DNA of 64,000 nt from Luzula sylvatica (taxonomy: Eukaryota > Streptophyta > Magnoliopsida > Poales > Juncaceae): NCBI GenBank assembly GCA_946800325.1, contig OX326956.1, positions 76,085,087 to 76,149,086 on the forward strand. Reading direction: 5' to 3'. The notes under the pieces were generated by a model. That model did no database searches, was not told the origin of the DNA, and saw only the letters and a program-made list of their open reading frames with translations. Shown piece after piece: positions 10,067 through 22,429 of this stretch. A program made the position numbers and the translations under genes. How positions within the stretch are numbered: the stretch's first letter is position 1; each line of letters opens with the position of its first letter.

Positions 10067-13000
10067 TTAACCGTGGACTTTCCATTGTTGAGCTAGATCA
10101 TTTATAGTCGTTATGACTGGCCCATGCATTCTTCTCTTGCGTTGAAAGATGCGATTATTGCGTTCTCTCCAAATAGTCCAAATAGTGGCCAACCATTTAG
10201 TATCCCACATCTTCGCATCTATCTTCGTTTTCGTCGTGCGGTAATTCCACCAAAACGGGTGAATAGAGGTCGCTAGTAAATTTGCTCCCGGCTCGATGGC
10301 CCGTCATATTTCGATGGAGAACGGACACCCTAGTAATAGATGGTCCACCGACTCTACGGTTGCGGAACACAAGGCACATGTAGGGTTATGTGGCCAACCT
10401 CTTTTGATGAGATTGTTCGCCGTTAGGATCCGATTATTTAGGGCTAACCATGCGAATATTTTTACCTTTATCGGAGCCTTAATTTTGAGAATAATAGTCG
10501 TCCAATAGCACTCGTAACCCGGATGCGCTATCCGGGCATACATCGTAGCCGTGTTGTAGCATGTGGGCTCGGAATTGGGGTCGGCCCCGGTTGTCATTAG
10601 GCCACCGAGTTGGGGACAAGGCTTTAGAGCCTCATACATTGGGAGTAATCGTTGTAGGTCACGAACGTAGCAAGAAGCAAGATTGGTCACAATATTGGTT
10701 ATCTCCCCCGCACTTCGTACGTTATATAGAGTCCGAAATGTCGCGGCCCATTGGCACTCCTTATCAAAATCGAGTTTAAAAAGCCATTTCATTGTTAAGG
10801 CTTGATTTTGTTGTTCTAGGTTAACGAGACCTAGTCCTCCGTGTTGTTTCGGTAAGCAAATCTTCCTCCAATTTATGAGGCAATTTCCTCCTAGTATTTT
10901 GTCACCGCCTTTCCAACAAAAAGCCCTCATAATTTTATTTAATTCATCAACTACTCCCCTTGGTAATATGAAATTTTGCATGTAAAAATTAGGAATCGCT
11001 CCTAGAACCGATTTTACCAAAGTGCATCGTCCTCCTAGTGTAAGTAATTTGTTTTTCCAATTGTTGGCCTTATGTCTCAATTTAGATATAATTTGTTGGA
11101 AAATAACTTTTGACGGTTTTTTGTAAGAAAGTGGAAGGCCAAGATATTTTATTGGTAGCGGTTTCTTTTGACATCTCGTAATGGAGGCGAGGTGTGAGTG
11201 TAGCTCTTCGGGAATTGCAATCGGCACAAAACCGCTTTTATCCCAATTTATCTCCAAACCCGAAATCTTGGAAAAAAGAGAAATGATATGCATTATAATT
11301 TTTAAATTTTGCGGATGGGCTTCAACGAAGAGTAAGGTATCGTCCGCATATTGTAAAGTAGTCGGTTCTAAGATTATTGGACTAGTAAGAAGTGGTCTCG
11401 TCTTCGCAATCATAATTTGTAACGCATCGACTACTAGGGTAAATAAAAGTGGGGATAAGGGGTCAACTTGTCTCAAGCCCCTCTTGTGCTTAGCACCTCT
11501 TATTCCATTTGTGTGAATTGAAGAACTTGATGAAGATAAAATTACCTTCATCCAATCAATCCATCTTGAAGGGAAATTCCTTGCTTGTAGAATTTCTTCG
11601 AGGAAGGACCACGATACATTGTCAAATGCTTTTTTAAAATCGATTTTCAACATTACCGTCGGGATCTTTGCTTTGTGATAGTAATTAAGGATCTCTCTTG
11701 AGGATAAAAATAATTCGCTTATTGTTCTTCCTTTAATAAATGCTGATTGACATCTATGTATTAACAACGGCATGTAAGGTTGTAATCTTAACGCTAAATT
11801 TTTTGTGATTAATTTGATTGGTGTCGATATCATACTAATTGGTCGGTAATCACTTATGGTGTTTGCTCCCTCTTTTTTCGGTAATAGTTGAATAGCGGCT
11901 TTGTTCAACTTCTCTAATTGTAAATTGTTATTATAGAAAAGACGTAACATTTGCGATAAGTCATCCTTCATAAGCGGCCAAAAGTGTTGGAAAAATTCAC
12001 TAGGAAATCCATCCGGACCGCAACTCTTTCCTTTTTTTAATGATTTAAGGGAATAACAAATTTCACACTCCAAGAACTCGGCCGCGAGAATGTCAAGGTT
12101 TATTGGTGGATTAAGATTGTTGTAAAGTGAGCCTATATTGGCCGAAAAAGAGGATTCATGGATGGCTCCAAGAGACGCTTTAAAGAATTCGGTAACGGTG
12201 TTGTTGATCTCCTTCTCATTTGTAATTTCCCTATCGTCAAGTGTTAATTTTGATATTATATTTTGTTGACGTCTATTGGAGGCAAAAGCGTGAAAATAAG
12301 AGGTGTTATTATCTCCAAGTTTGATCCAATTAATCGAAGTACGTTGTTGCCACTTTATCTCCTTCATCGTAATTAATTCATGTAATTTTACTCTAATCTT
12401 TATCCTTAGATTAAATTCCAAATTGTTTAGAAATCTCGACTCTTCCAACCGATCTAGCATGGTGAGAAAAGTTTTACATATTTCAATGGTAGTGTTAGAG
12501 TTATTGAATTTTCCCTTGGACCAAGTCGTGAGCACTTACTTTGTGTGATTTAACTTACTCAAGAAATTTTTAACATTGTAATTATCATTATTATTGTGGT
12601 TATTTGTATTGCTCCATCCATCTTGAACAATTTTGTTTAGCTCCTCATATTTGAGGCAATACCTCTCAAATTTAAAGTGATGCGGCCTTCGTTACCTCTC
12701 CTTTATTGTCAATTTTAGTGGTACGTGATCGGAGGTTGTGTTGGGAAGGTCGTGAATGGTAAGTAAGAGTTGTTGAGTAATAAACCATGGTGTCACAAAA
12801 ATCCTATCTAATTTGGAAAGGGTTGGATTTTGCCGTCTACTCGACCATGTAAATTGTCTATTCCTCAAAATTATCTCCACTAGCGAATTCTTTTCAATAA
12901 AATTATTAAACCCTAAAATTGAGTTACTCGAATGACTGTCCCCCGTTGAATCCTCCGCAACCCGAATGAGGTTAAAATCGCCAAGCACAATAGTTGGTAA

Positions 13001-13474
13001 ATCATTTGAGAGCAATATCGTTGAGAGTTCTTGTAGAAATGTTATTTTTTGGGAGTCATCCTCTACCGGACCATAAACGTTACAAATTCTAAAGTTAGGT
13101 TCATTCCCTCTATTAAATGTACATGTAAGAGAGTATGTACTTATATTGCATTCTACCAAATTTAACTTGTCCGACCATGCCGTCATTAGACCTCCCTTAG
13201 TTCCACTAGCATTAAGAAAACGAGCGTTTCGGAATTTAGCGGAACAAACCCGTCTAATGTTAAAGTGAGTTGGCGTACTCCATTTAGTTTCTTGAAAACA
13301 AACCACATCACAAATAAAATCTCTAACTTGATCCTTAATTAAGTTACATTTGTCACTCGATCCTAGTCCTCTCACATTCCAACACAAAAGCGATAAGTTT
13401 TTAAACGACATAAAAAAAGGCTTACAATCAACCAATGCACTCCCTATACTACACAAAAAGTTGGAGTTAATCAT
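10067..13474 (-). pseudogene. LINE-A ORF2: endonuclease-reverse transcriptase with three premature stops
   Basis: One frame runs from ATG at 13474 to TAA at 10067-10069 (about 1135 codons). The N-terminal ~250 residues are an APE-like endonuclease (CWNVRGLG, CFQETKW, VYGPVEDD, GDFN, DRIF, SDHVPL). The central reverse transcriptase has GPDGFPSEFFQ, DYRPISMI, KIDFKKAFDNVSW and the catalytic YADDTLLF. A zf-RVT domain (CALCSATVESVDHLLLGCP) follows. The frame is interrupted by TAA at 12692-12694, TAA at 12536-12538 and TGA at 10304-10306. The last sits where the family usually has Trp, and the protein continues for another ~78 codons. All three are single-base changes in an otherwise well kept protein. 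It begins 24 bases after the ORF1 stop. Confidence 0.93.
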
Positions 13475-13498
13475 CCTCTTTCATCATTTGCGCATATC

Positions 13499-15174
13499 CT
13501 ACTCGGCCTTCTCGGCTTCCCCATCGGCCCCCATATCCTCTACGGGTACATCGGGTATATCATCTATGGGTCCGAATACCTCTTTTAATTTGGTAAGTTC
13601 TTTAGGCACAATATTTAAGGATAAATTATTATTGTCATTATTTATTTCCTCAATTAAATCTAGGCGTTTACTTTGTCGAGACATCAAATGATTCTCAAAA
13701 TTATTTTCGAAAAGTAGTGCATTTTCTATCATTTCTAAATTAGAATTCGGATTAACCTCATTATTTGTAATTTGACAAATAGCTTCAATTTGATCACAAG
13801 TAAGTTTGTCCATACCCTTAGGATGAAGCATATCATCTTTAATAGCTTGAACAAGATTGTTATGTTTAATTGATTTTTTCACCGATTTAGCTATCCCCTT
13901 GCCTTTATCCTTTTTAGTAAGTTTTTCATGAACTCTACCATCGCCCCCTTTTGTTGTTAATTTAACTCTTGAGGATCTTTTTGTATTAAACAATGCCTTT
14001 TTAACTAATTCTTCTCTAAGAAAAAACGTGCCCTTGAACGGTAATTTAAATTTAGAAGAGTTAGATATACCTTCGAATTCTCTTATCAATTGAGCATCAT
14101 CAATGTTCCTAAATTCCTCGTCGTCCATTTCCTCCGACTGGGTTGCCTCCTCGCCTTGTGACTCATGCATCTCGTGTGTGTCCATCTGGGTATGTTGAGT
14201 GGTCACGGTCGCTGGAAGTGGTTGCTGTCCAAGTGCCTCCGTAAGGGTCCCTTCATATCCGCGAATCGATTGTGCTTCGTCGGTATCAAAAAGTTCGTCG
14301 TCTTCCAATCTCTCGGAGAACCCCTCTAATTCTTTCGCCATGTTTTTGCCTACCTCCGCAAGGTCCGCAATTTTTGTAATAGTGAACCGTGCGTTCACCT
14401 CTTCTGGTTCAGTCGAGACAGGGGCTAAATGTTTTTTCAGAGTAGTGTGGTCTAAATTTTGGATCATATCGGTGTGGGTTTCTTCATTTAGATGCTCACT
14501 AAGGCCCACATTTTTTGATTTACTGAGGAGACTTTGTTCGGTCAGCGGGCTTATAAAATTCAGGCCCATCGAAATGAGAGGGGAGGGTTCGCGATCGATG
14601 GTGTTAGCTGTAGACCAAGTCCCGGTCTTGTCTTGAGGTACAATTAATGCACCTTCTCTCTCAATCTCAGCTTTATAGGGAGTGATTATGTATGGGTCCC
14701 ATTTTCGAGTTTTTGACTTGCACTAAAATGGGACTGATTATGGGTCCCTTTCTCTTGGATAGCTTTTCAGAATATGCTCGAAATAGCTCTACTGTGTTAT
14801 GGAAATTTGCACCCTTAGACTGTGTCAGCGCTTGTGGTGGTGCCAAGTCAGGGAAAGGCTCTCCTCTGTTTTTCTCGGGTTGTGGGCCTATGACAGCCAC
14901 TGAATCCAGCTCCTTCGTTTGAACTGGTTGCTCCGGTAGAACCGAGCCGGTCAGTTTGTTCTTACTAGGAGTGGAATCCGGTGATACTACTAGCGATGGT
15001 GCCATTAAATGTGACTTTACTCTCCATTCTTTCTTTAACTCATTTTTCTTCACGACCCATTTTTTGTTCTTCTCTTTGCTTGGATAAATTTGATAAATAT
15101 AAATTTTGAGCGAGTATATCTCTTCTTGAATAATAATGGCATTGGGAACACTTGCATTGCTTTTAAGTAGAATT
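13499..15174 (-). pseudogene. LINE-A ORF1, 3' two-thirds
   Basis: This continues the ORF1 begun at 23961 on the far side of the copia insertion. After removing the insert and one copy of GAATT the frame reads on without a stop (R-I-L-L-K-S-N at the junction). KKWVVKKNELKKEW leads into a Pro/Ser-rich linker. A one-base frameshift near 14700-14720 moves the frame, which then runs through an acidic, Lys-rich C-terminal region to the stop at 13499-13501. ORF1 proteins of this class bind element RNA. The C-terminal part has no recognised domain. Confidence 0.82.
15170..15174. repeat. Target-site duplication of the copia element, left
   Basis: GAATT, identical to 23262-23266. Confidence 0.93.
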
Positions 15175-15525
15175 TGTTGATAAGCCCAAACCCAAAATAA
15201 TAAATCAAGTTTAATTAGCCCATATAAGTTTAGGAAAAGTTATTTTAAGGAAAGTAATTTAGGAAATTATTATAGGGCAAGATTTATTATAGGAAAGTAA
15301 TTTAGGAAATAAATTTTAAGGCAAGGTTTAATTCCTTGTAATGCAAGTTTATGGAGCCTATAAATAGGCCTTAGATGTTTAGGGATTAATAACATTGAAA
15401 AGATATCAAATATCAATTAGAAAAAGAGAGAAAGACTTGTAAGAAACTATTAGAATTATAAGAGAGAGTTTTGTTTATTAGAAATTCATATTAGAAATCC
15501 ATATTCGAATCCCGTATTACCAACA
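15175..15525 (+). repeat. Copia 5' LTR
   Basis: TG...CA ends. The TATA-like CCTATAAATAGG is at 15357-15368, so transcription should begin a little downstream. Confidence 0.95.
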
Positions 15526-15528
15526 AAT

Positions 15529-15540
15529 TGGCATCAGAGC
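15529..15540 (+). other. Copia primer-binding site
   Basis: TGGCATCAGAGC, one base different from the standard plant copia site TGGTATCAGAGC that pairs with the 3' end of initiator Met-tRNA. It lies three bases after the LTR, and the gag ATG follows at 15542. Confidence 0.85.
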
Positions 15541-15541
15541 G

Positions 15542-17746
15542 ATGGCGAGTTCTGGGAGTGTTTTTGGTCATATACCGCTACCGCGATTGACGAAGACGAA
15601 TTACGAAGTATGGAGTATCCAGATGCGGGCGTTACTCGGTGCGCAAGATGTTTGGGAGATAGTCGAAGCTGGCTACGTGGAACCGGTTGTCGAAACGGAG
15701 CAGACGGTAAACCAGTTAAAAACAATGAAAGAGAAACGAGTGAAGGACAAGACCGCCATGTACCTGTTGTACCAATCTGTAGACGAGTCGGGTTTTCAGA
15801 AGATTGCCGGTGCGAAAACTTCGAAGGAAGCATGGGACACTTTGGAGAGAGTGTTCAAGGGTGCCGGTCGAGTAAAGCAAGTGAGGCTTCAGACTTTGCG
15901 AGGCGAATTGGAGTCCATGAAGATGAAGGAATCAGAGGGAGTATCCGACTACATCTCGCATGTACAAGCAGTGGCGAATCAGTTAAAGGGCAACGGAGAA
16001 GCTCTAACCAACGCCAGAGTTGTTGAGAAGATTCTACGGCCTTTAACCGAGAAGTTCAAAAACGTGGTGTGCGCTATTGAAGAGTCGAAGGATTTAGATC
16101 AAATGACCGTTGATGAATTGGCAGGTTCACTTGAAGCACACGAGCAGCGAAAGAAAAAGAAGGAGAACGAGTCACACCAGGAGGCTCTGCAAGTAAAGGC
16201 GACCATAGATGAAGAGAAGGCGATGTACGCTGAGAACAATCGAGGAAGAGGGCGCGGACGAGGAGGTCGATTTGGTGGTCGAGGCAGAGGCGGAAACTAT
16301 AATTCCGAAGAAAAGAAGCAACCGAATCAGCAATATTGGCGCGGCCGAGGACGAGGTCGTGGACGAGGAAGCTAGTCGAGTCGAGCAAGTGTCGAGTGCT
16401 ACAACTGCGGCAAGCCTGGACACTACGCGAAGGAGTGTTGGTCCGAGAAAAAAGTAAAAGAAAATGCCAACTTAGTAGAGAAGGAGGCAAATGACGGTAT
16501 TCTCATGATGGCTCACAAAGACACCACATCGGAGAGCGATACGATCTGGTACCTCGACACTGGCGCAAGCAACCACATGTGCGGGCACAAACACCTTTTC
16601 GTAGAGATGAAGGAGCTAGACGATGGGCACGTGTCATTTGGAGATGCGTCAAAGGTCCAAGTGAAGGGCAAAGGTAAAATTCGATTCTATCAGAAGGATG
16701 GTAAAGAAGGACATATCGAAAATGTCTATTACGTGCCTGAGATGAAAAGCAACATAATCAGCATGGGGCAACTATTGGAGAGAGGATACTCGGTCTTCAT
16801 GAAAGATCGAACGATGCAGCTGAAGGACGATCGAGGTCAATTGGTTGCGCGTGTTGAGATGGCGAAGAATCGAATGTTCAAGCTCAACCTGAGAAGTTTG
16901 CAGAGAATGTGCTTACGAGTCGATATGGAGGACAAATCTTGGCTCTGGCATTTGCGGTTTGGACACTTGCACTATGGAGGCTTGCGAGAGTTGGCCAAGA
17001 AGGACATGGTGCACGGTCTGCCAGATATGGACTACACGAGCAGATTTTGCGAAGGTTGCGTACTCGGTAAACATGCAAGAGTCCCATTTCAGAAGAAGGC
17101 GAAATATGAAGCAGCAAACCCTCTCGAGCTGGTGCACACCGACATTTGTGGTCCGATCACACCGAAATCGTTTAGTGAGAAAAGGTATTTTATTACATTC
17201 GTTGATGATTACACTAGGAGAACCTGGGTTTATTTTTTGAAGGAAAAATCCGAGGCATTCGAAGTGTTCAAGAGGTTCAAGGTGCTTGTCGAGAAGATGA
17301 CCGGGCGATACATCAAAGCTTTGCGGTCAGATAGAGGCGGTGAGTACACGTTAACCGCATTTACGAGCTTTTGTGAGGAGCAAGGGATTAAGAGATTCTT
17401 GACTGCGCCATACTCGCCTCAGCAAAATGGTGTGGCCGAGAGGAAGAACCGGACCATTCTCGACATGGTTCGATCGATGTTGAAGAGCAAAGGAGTGCCA
17501 AAAGAATTTTGGGCCGAGGCGGTACAGTGTGCGGTGTATGTACAAAATCGATGTCCTCATTCGAAATTAGGCGAGAAAACACCTCAAGAAGCGTGGAGCG
17601 GCATGAAACCGACGGTGTCGCATTTCAAGGTGTTCGGAAGTGTGGCATATGCACATGTACCGGATCAAAGGAGGACGAAGCTCGATGATAAAAACAAGAA
17701 GTTCGTGTTCATTGGATATGACGAGAAAATGAAGGCATACAAATTG
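15542..17746 (+). pseudogene. Copia gag-protease-integrase (first part of polyprotein)
   Basis: From ATG at 15542: UBN2-type capsid region (LPRLTKTNYEVWSIQMR), a Gly-Arg tract (RGRGRGG) from about 16240, an in-frame TAG at 16373-16375, then the zinc knuckle CYNCGKPGHYAKEC (16397-16438). The aspartic protease core YLDTGASNHMCG has its DTG at 16556-16564. Next come the GAG-pre-integrase motif (LWHLRFGHL) and an integrase with all three acidic residues (HTDICGP, SDRGGEY, GVAERKNRT). The frame is cut at 17746 by the LARD and resumes at 22430 in the same phase. The TAG separates capsid from the nucleocapsid knuckle and is one change from CAG, so a nonsense mutation is likelier than programmed readthrough. 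Confidence 0.92.
17742..17746. repeat. Target-site duplication of the LARD, left
   Basis: AATTG, identical to 22425-22429. Confidence 0.9.
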
Positions 17747-18736
17747 TGTTGGAGAATATCCTCGACCCCGGGCCCGCGCAGCGGAATGAAGGCCCGGTCC
17801 GATTCTCCGATTCCCGAGATCACGCCATGACTTCGAGGGTACGATGCGAATAGAAGGATAGATCTATACCAGCGTGAAATTGATCACGCACGAAGGGTTG
17901 ATCGCCGCCTTCTATCTCCTGTCACGTTGGTGACAATCCGCGCGTCCCACACCACGCGTCTTTCACCGTTCGTTGACCGTCTTCTCACTCCTTGGGTCGA
18001 TCACAATCCAAGAGCCACAATTGTCGCTCCTCTACTTGTATCCACCGTGAGTTGCAAGATGTCGGTCGCGGATGCACCTGCCTAGACGATGCACCGGCGA
18101 ACTTGCTCGATCGTTTGATTCTCTACACCGAGAAAACTCCTTTTCTCGGTTATCTCTCTTTACACCCTTTCACTCAATAGAAAGTTGTATCTCAATTATT
18201 CTGGAAAATCTCCTGAATATTCTGAATAAGATTGCTTTAACTTTCATTGTGATGAGAGAGAAAGTATCCTATTTATACCTAATAGGATCAGGATTAGCCA
18301 AAAGGCATGTATATCCAATATACACCCCCTCACACAGAAAACTGCATGAACCTGGTCAGTATTCTGTCATTTCGAAATTAGTAAATTTCTCAGACAGAAA
18401 ATCACCCAACATGAAAGTTGTAGATAATCTAAGTATCTACACAACCCAATTTGGCCCAGCCCAATTGGAGTTCGTATGCAAAAGTTATGACTGTTTTACT
18501 AACTATATGTCATACTGTTGCACCCTTTCGGTATTTCACATAAACGACACTAATACTTCGTTCATATGAAATATATTTCTACATGAAGGTTATAGATAAT
18601 CTAATTATCTATCTAACCCAATTTGAACCATTCAAATCGGATTTTCCCACTGACAGTTATGGCCACGAATGTACGACTACATTCGTTTATCCTTGTGTAC
18701 ACTTTTACGGTTGATCCTGAAACTGTATTTCCTTCA
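17747..18736 (-). repeat. LARD LTR (3' LTR by transcription direction)
   Basis: 990 bp, almost identical to 21435-22424. The minus strand carries a TATA-like box (GGTATAAATAGG) near 18264-18276. Confidence 0.93.
18345..18665 (-). repeat. Two degenerate ~165-bp repeat units within the LARD LTR
   Basis: Shared words: CACCCTTTCGGTATTTCA, AACGACACTAATAC.TCGTTC, GATAATCTAATTATCT and AACCCAATTTGAACCATTCAA. The same unit recurs in the internal region (about 20610-21170) and in the solo LTR at 50200-50530. Confidence 0.65.
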
Positions 18737-21434
18737 TATCTACTTTAACCGTCCATAAACGTAACAAAATACCGATAGCCTCCTCTTGCCTCGGAACTTA
18801 TCGGAACATCATATGTAAATATAATTTCCAATAATTCGCTGGATCTTTCTCCAATACTTTGGAGAATGATGCCCTTTGTCGTTTTGCCTAATAAATAAGT
18901 ATTGCATTAATCAATCAAATCTAATTCGAATGATTCTAGCATTCCATCACATGGAATCTAGATACGCGTATCTCGTTTATATGACCAAGACGGCAATGCC
19001 AAAAGAAGCAATCAACTTCTAGGTTTAATCCTCCTCGGATTTCACCATTCTTTGAGTCATTAGTTTGGACAACTCTTTGTCCGAACTCTCCATTTTGGAA
19101 AACATTTTCCCAAAATACCCTTAGACATACATTTCTTTCGATCCCGCTTTTGAATTACAAGGACATCCACGCATCTATATGCATTGGATTCCTCGGATAC
19201 TCTGAGCATCTCCAATTCAAATTTAAATCGCATCATATGCAATTTCGGGATCGACTTATCTATCGAATGCATATGATATTCGGTCACGAACATCAAATCT
19301 CGTACCATCAACACACGAGTGTTAATCAAAGACCCATAAGGCGTCTCAAAATTAACCTACTCTTTGAGCCGCATCGAACCATTCAACGCGCTCTAGCTCT
19401 TGAAACTATTTCATGAGCGTTGTGTTTTACTTTCATATATACCCGAATTCTCAAAACAATTTTGAGAAATTTGCGTCTATACATGCCACCACAAGGCACG
19501 TAATATCGTTCGATTCCTTCTTAAAGTTTATCGAACCCGGCTTTCTCTAAAGCCAATGCCTCGAGCCCCGAATCTACCATTTCCGTGTCCAACACGTTCC
19601 TTTAAGTCTAAAGAACTATTCTTTAATTATCAAGGTTAATCATGGTAATTCCAGCCCAAAAGCTATCTATCATATCGATCTCTACGATATATTTGGTGTT
19701 GCTTGAAAACATAATTCTAAACGGATGATGAAGATTAACTCCTAACCGTGCGTACTTAATCTATATGCTTATATGATGAATATATGATAGTGTTATTTTA
19801 TCGAATCGATAACCCTCATACCGATACGGGACTCCAAGTCCATAACACTCAAGACCCATATTTCCGTTCCTCCCACAAGTGACTTTAGCCTATCGGGTGG
19901 GATCCCGTTATTTAGGTAGGATTATATCCAATCGTATCCAATACGACTCTTGAACCTTTATAGGATTTCGGTGATGGATCGTATCCAATACAATCCCAGT
20001 TCCGTGTGTGCATCCTATCTATGCCCCGAACTCCAATCTGATTGGCCTGGACGGTTAAGTCACAACCATCTCCAACGTATCGTTCAAATAAGCTACTAGT
20101 GAGTCGACTTTAGCCTGTGCCTCACAAGTCCTGATTTAACGCTTGCCACCCTTTCGATTGTTTCAATATCACGTGCCCGACTTTAGCCTGAACCCACGTG
20201 AAACGTAACACCGAACTCGGTAGTTGTGGATATGGAAGGCATTTCCATGACTTAAATATTATGAGGGATCATGCCATTGCATGTTTCTAAATCCGTGACA
20301 TAATCCAATTATATCACTATCACAAGATTTTCTATATGCATATGATTTATTTAGGAAGATTAATTATTCTAAATAATTAATTATCTAATATGCTAGAATG
20401 TTTGATGCCGATCAAATCGATATAGAGAACTCAAAATTCCGAGCTTCGTAGCCAAAGTTATCGCGAAAACAAAAACAGCATCCAGAGAAGGGTCCGTTAT
20501 AACGGACTTCCCCATCCGTTGTAACGCAAGGGCCGTGGGGCGCGAGAAAACCTCGCCCGGGACGCGTCCGGGGCGCCAAAAACTGCCCCCGGGGCGGCAG
20601 AAAAACTGTTTTTCTGCACCCTTTCGGTATTTCATTAGAACGACACTAATACGTCGCTCAAATGAAATATATTACAACATGAAAGTTCTAGATAATCTCA
20701 TTATCTAAGTAACCTAATTTGAACCATTCAAATTGGAATTTTCTACTGAAAGTTATAGCAGTTTTAGTAAAATACGAACAAATGAAAAGGTAAGTTTATC
20801 CAATAGACACATTTTCAACCAGAAAACTACAGACACCTTTTCAGTATTCTGTTGAAACAAAAATATTAAATTGTTCCAACCGACTTTGAACGTGAACGAA
20901 AGTTCTATATAATCTTATTATCTAACTAACCCAATTGGATTGGACTCAATTGGAGTTTCTATGCGACATATACGTACGTTTTAGTCTCTGTATGTCAAAC
21001 AGTCGCACCCTTTCAGTATTTCATAAAAACGACACTGATAATTCGTTCCAATGAAAAAACTTTCTGTATCAAAGTCATAGATAATCTCATTATCTAACTA
21101 CGCCAATTTGATCCAATCAATTTGGAGTTTCCCACTGAAAATTATCTTAGTTTTACTCACTGTTTCGTATTCTAATTTTCTGCAGATTTTGCCGTTTCTT
21201 CCGTTTTCGCTCGTTTCTGAAACGATAAATCATGAAACCTTTTCACGATAATTCCTAGATACTCTCAATCAACTTTTGATCGATCTCTAGCGAATTCCAC
21301 TTGTGATTTTAACGGAATTTGACTCTCTATATGTAACATCATGCAAACGGGTACGAACTTTGATAACCCGTGCGTATATCTAATATACGACTATGATTCG
21401 ACCCTCGAATCGATGGCGATCGCTCTGATACCAC
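18737..21434 (-). other. LARD internal region, non-coding
   Basis: There are no frames with recognisable protein similarity on either strand. The region 20505-20605 is a sharp GC-rich island (CGCGAGAAAACCTCGCCC, CCCCCGGGGCGGC). Three more copies of the ~180-bp repeat unit lie at about 20610-20790, 20800-21000 and 21000-21170. The primer-binding site is at 21422-21433 on the minus strand. The purine tract beside the left LTR is weak. Confidence 0.7.
21422..21433 (-). other. LARD primer-binding site
   Basis: The minus strand reads TGGTATCAGAGC, the standard complement of initiator Met-tRNA, one base from the LTR end at 21435. This fixes the element's orientation. Confidence 0.9.
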
Positions 21435-22424
21435 TGTAGGAGAATATCCTCGACCCCGGGCCCGCGCAGCGGAATGAAGGCCCGGTCCGATTCTCCGATT
21501 CCCGAGATCACGCCATGACTTCGAGGGTACGATGCGAATAGAAGGATAGATCTATACCAGCGTGAAATTGATCACGCACGAAGGGTTGATCGCCGCCTTC
21601 TATCTCCTGTCACGTTGGTGACAATCCGCGCGTCCCACACCACGCGTCTTTCACCGTTCGTTGACCGTCTTCTCACTCCTTGGGTCGATCACAATCCAAG
21701 AGCCACAATTGTCGCTCCTCTACTTGTATCCACCGTGAGTTGCAAGATGTCGGTCGCGGATGCACCTGCCTAGACGATGCACCAGCGAACTTGCTCGATC
21801 GTTTGATTCTCTACACCGAGAAAACTCCTTTTCTCGGTTATCTCTCTTTACACCCTTTCACTCAATAGAAAGTTGTATCTCAATTATTCTGGAAAATCTC
21901 CTGAATATTCTGAATAAGATTGCTTTAACTTCCATTGTGATGAGAGAGAAAGTATCCTATTTATACCTAATAGGATCAGGATTAGCCAAAAGGCATGTAT
22001 ATCCAATATACACCCTCTCACACAGAAAACTGCATGAACCTGGTCAGTATTCTGTCATTTCGAAATTGGTAAATTTCTCAGACAGAAAATCACCCAACAT
22101 GAAAGTTGTAGATAATCTAATTATCTACACAACCCAATTTGTCCCAGCCCAATTGGAGTTCGTATGCAAAAGTTATGACTGTTTTACTAACTGTATGTCA
22201 TACTGTTGCACCCTTTCGGTATTTCACCTAAACGACACTAATACTTCGTTCATATGAAATATATTTCTACATGAAGGTTATAGATAATCTAATTATCTAT
22301 CTAACCCAATTTGAACCATTCAAATCGGATTTTCCCACTGACAGTTATGGCCACGAATGTACGACTACATTCGTTTATCCTTGTGTACACTTTTACGATT
22401 GATCCTGAAACTGTATTTCCTTCA
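21435..22424 (-). repeat. LARD LTR (5' LTR by transcription direction)
   Basis: 990 bp, with TG/CA ends on the minus strand and target duplication AATTG at 22425-22429. Confidence 0.93.
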
Positions 22425-22429
22425 AATTG

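Larger units (their letters stand above)
17747..22424 (-). mobile_element. Non-autonomous LTR retrotransposon (LARD), inserted in the copia integrase-RT spacer
   Basis: The 4678-bp element has two 990-bp LTRs, 5-bp duplication AATTG and no protein-coding domain. Orientation comes from the primer-binding site next to the right LTR: the reverse complement of 21422-21433 is TGGTATCAGAGC. So the right LTR is the 5' LTR and transcription runs leftward. Read that way the LTR is TGAAGGAAATACAG...CTCC(A/T)ACA. I count about ten differences between the LTRs, so the insertion is recent. The internal 2.7 kb (18737-21434) has short frames only and a series of degenerate ~170-190-bp repeats also found in the LTRs. 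A diverged solo LTR of the same family is at 50005-51167. Trans-mobilisation by a copia element using the same primer is inferred. Confidence 0.92.

Noticed and set aside
12303..12548. Plus-strand frames opposite LINE-A ORF2 (also 11181-11516, 10561-10779)
   Set aside because: Antisense shadows of the reverse transcriptase.
16209..16457. Alternative-frame proteins across copia gag and integrase, both strands
   Set aside because: Shadows of the real polyprotein, which has all domain motifs in one frame.
18072..18569. 165-codon frame repeated at 21760-22257
   Set aside because: Lies in both LARD LTRs, spans the TATA region and has no family resemblance; its repetition only reflects LTR identity.
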